Positions 50,495 through 51,236 of a stretch of 51,236 nucleotides of DNA are shown piece by piece. How positions within the stretch are numbered: the first letter of the stretch is position 1; each line of letters begins with the position of its first letter. The stretch is from Stentor coeruleus. Taxonomy: Eukaryota; Ciliophora; Heterotrichea; Heterotrichida; Stentoridae. A program made the position numbers and the translations under genes. Location of the stretch: contig MPUH01000480.1 in assembly GCA_001970955.1 (NCBI GenBank), positions 1 to 51,236 of the forward strand, in the 5' to 3' direction. Below the pieces are notes generated by a model, which saw nothing but the letters and a program-made list of their open reading frames with translations, was not told the origin of the DNA and did no database searches.

Positions 50495-51236
50495 CTAAAG
50501 AATAAAAGGGATATACGCTTTTCTCTTAAGTGCAGAATATTCTTTGAAATTCTGCAAATACCACTTATGCTGAGAAATTGATCTAGGCAACAAATTAGCC
50601 ACAGTCAAGAAAAAGAATAACCATCCCGACCAATTTTGGCAAGCAATTCCCCATCCAAGCCACTCAACACTTTCAAAAAAGTAATTCCCCGATGATACAT
50701 ATTTGAAAATCCATCCATACGGTATTTTATATCCACTTTCTCCAGGCTTGCGTAAATTTCTAAGTATTTGATCAGCAACAACATTTCCATAATACCCAAG
50801 AAACCAAATAAAAACTCCAACCCAAAAGCGTGCTAGGAATACACTAGATTGAGGGATATCATAAAAAGTAAGCCCTGAACCTTGAATATACCCATTTGTT
50901 AAATTGAAAAATATCGCGCTTATGGTAACAGGGATAGTTGATCGACTAGCAGATGACATAAGATAGCCATAAATAATTGACCTATGGAAATAATGGATAG
51001 TCAAGAGGGCTAATAAAATCCAAGCTTCTAAGTCTATATTAGGAGTTATGTAGATGTAATACGGGGCTATAAAAAAGCATGGGAACTCCTGAATGATCCA
51101 AGCAACTTTTCCAGATATCAGTGGGCCCCAGCCTTTTCTAGCGAATTTTCCATATGGAGCTGAGGTCATAAACAGTATTGGGATTATCTCGCATATTCCG
51201 CACAAGCCAGAAAAATTCCCAAGCCAGAAAAATTCC
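50495..51236 (-). CDS. 3-oxo-5-alpha-steroid 4-dehydrogenase 1-like (SRD5A family), partial
   Basis: The C-terminal 245 residues or so of a polytopic steroid/polyprenol reductase; the frame runs off the window and no ATG start lies inside. The family features are clear: APYGKF.RKGWGP near the start, WILLALLTIHYFHRSIIYGY, and the C-terminal signature GYKIPYGWIFKYVSSGNYFF, ESVEWLGWG. NLLPRSISQHKWYLQNFKEY follows, and the end is RKAYIPFIL. These enzymes use NADPH to reduce the delta-4 bond of 3-oxosteroids in ER membranes; the substrate here could be another sterol or lipid. The first residues next to the window edge are affected by a short tandem repeat and may be wrong. Confidence 0.92.
   Translation of the reverse strand, partial: EFFWLGNFSGLCGICEIIPILFMTSAPYGKFARKGWGPLISGKVAWIIQEFPCFFIAPYYIYITPNIDLEAWILLALLTIHYFHRSIIYGYLMSSASRSTIPVTISAIFFNLTNGYIQGSGLTFYDIPQSSVFLARFWVGVFIWFLGYYGNVVADQILRNLRKPGESGYKIPYGWIFKYVSSGNYFFESVEWLGWGIACQNWSGWLFFFLTVANLLPRSISQHKWYLQNFKEYSALKRKAYIPFIL
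51204..51236. repeat. 17-bp tandem repeat at the window edge
   Basis: AAGCCAGAAAAATTCCC occurs at 51204-51220 and again, cut by the window end, at 51221-51236. The unit length is not a multiple of three, so it changes the reading of the SRD5A-like gene. It may be an assembly artefact at a contig end. Confidence 0.85.

Noticed and set aside
1..51236. tRNA, rRNA or CRISPR features
   Set aside because: I looked for T-loop-like GGTTCGA blocks with a paired acceptor, conserved rRNA strings and regularly spaced direct repeats and found none outside coding sequence.

Overview
The window looks like macronuclear DNA of a heterotrich ciliate, most probably Stentor or a close relative. It is very AT-rich with short intergenic spaces, and its proteins are clearly eukaryotic (IP3 receptor, beta-adaptin, ENTH adaptor, ORC3, CFAP97-like and an Integrator-like subunit). 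TAA, TAG and TGA all end genes, so the code is standard, which is unusual for a ciliate. Several genes only become whole if exactly 15-nt GT...AG introns are removed; I located eight. Tiny 15-nt introns with a standard code are the known hallmark of Stentor. The species name is inference; the introns and stops are read directly.

Layout. 1-457: 3' end of an ER Hsp90 (GRP94). 773-1177: DIM1/TXNL4-like gene. 1900-9689: one IP3-receptor gene, broken only by a 15-nt intron and by an apparent assembly fault at 7544. 10903-11460: 5-formyltetrahydrofolate cyclo-ligase. 12485-13369: mitochondrial carrier. 13618-15138: ENTH adaptor. 16158-20435: huge orphan surface protein. 22750-24289: lipocalin and an MRH/mannose-6-phosphate-receptor-like protein. 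25026-27575: PKG-like pseudokinase. 28995-31013: two orphans. 31072-33657: beta-adaptin. 34098-36194: INTS8-like. 36233-37729: F-BAR protein. 38373-39626: orphan Y. 40570-40968: coiled-coil protein X. 41780-43132: enoyl-CoA hydratase/isomerase and CFAP97-like. 45137-46522: ORC3. 48074-48600: small frameshifted cysteine-containing gene. 50495-end: SRD5A1-like steroid reductase.

The main discovery is that the two flanks are diverged, inverted copies of one ancestral gene block. Arm A is about 481-11130 and arm B about 45240-40345, read backwards. Both carry the same order: ORC3, DIM1-like, IP3R, (CFAP97-like, enoyl-CoA hydratase), X, cyclo-ligase. The arms have decayed in a complementary way. 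A keeps intact DIM1-like, IP3R and cyclo-ligase genes but has only wrecks of ORC3 and X and lacks the hydratase pair. B keeps ORC3, CFAP97-like, hydratase and X but has pseudogenes of DIM1-like, IP3R and cyclo-ligase. Every detectable gene survives exactly once. A Merlin/ISXO2-type transposase remnant lies in the insertion that splits the arm A copy of X. About 29 kb of unrelated single-copy genes separates the arms.

Functional themes in the central region are membrane traffic (ENTH adaptor, beta-adaptin, F-BAR, MRH receptor) and secretory or surface proteins (lipocalin, orphan 1425-aa protein). Calcium and cyclic-nucleotide signalling are represented by the IP3R and the PKG-like pseudokinase. 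No rRNA, tRNA, CRISPR or bacterial-type operon was seen.
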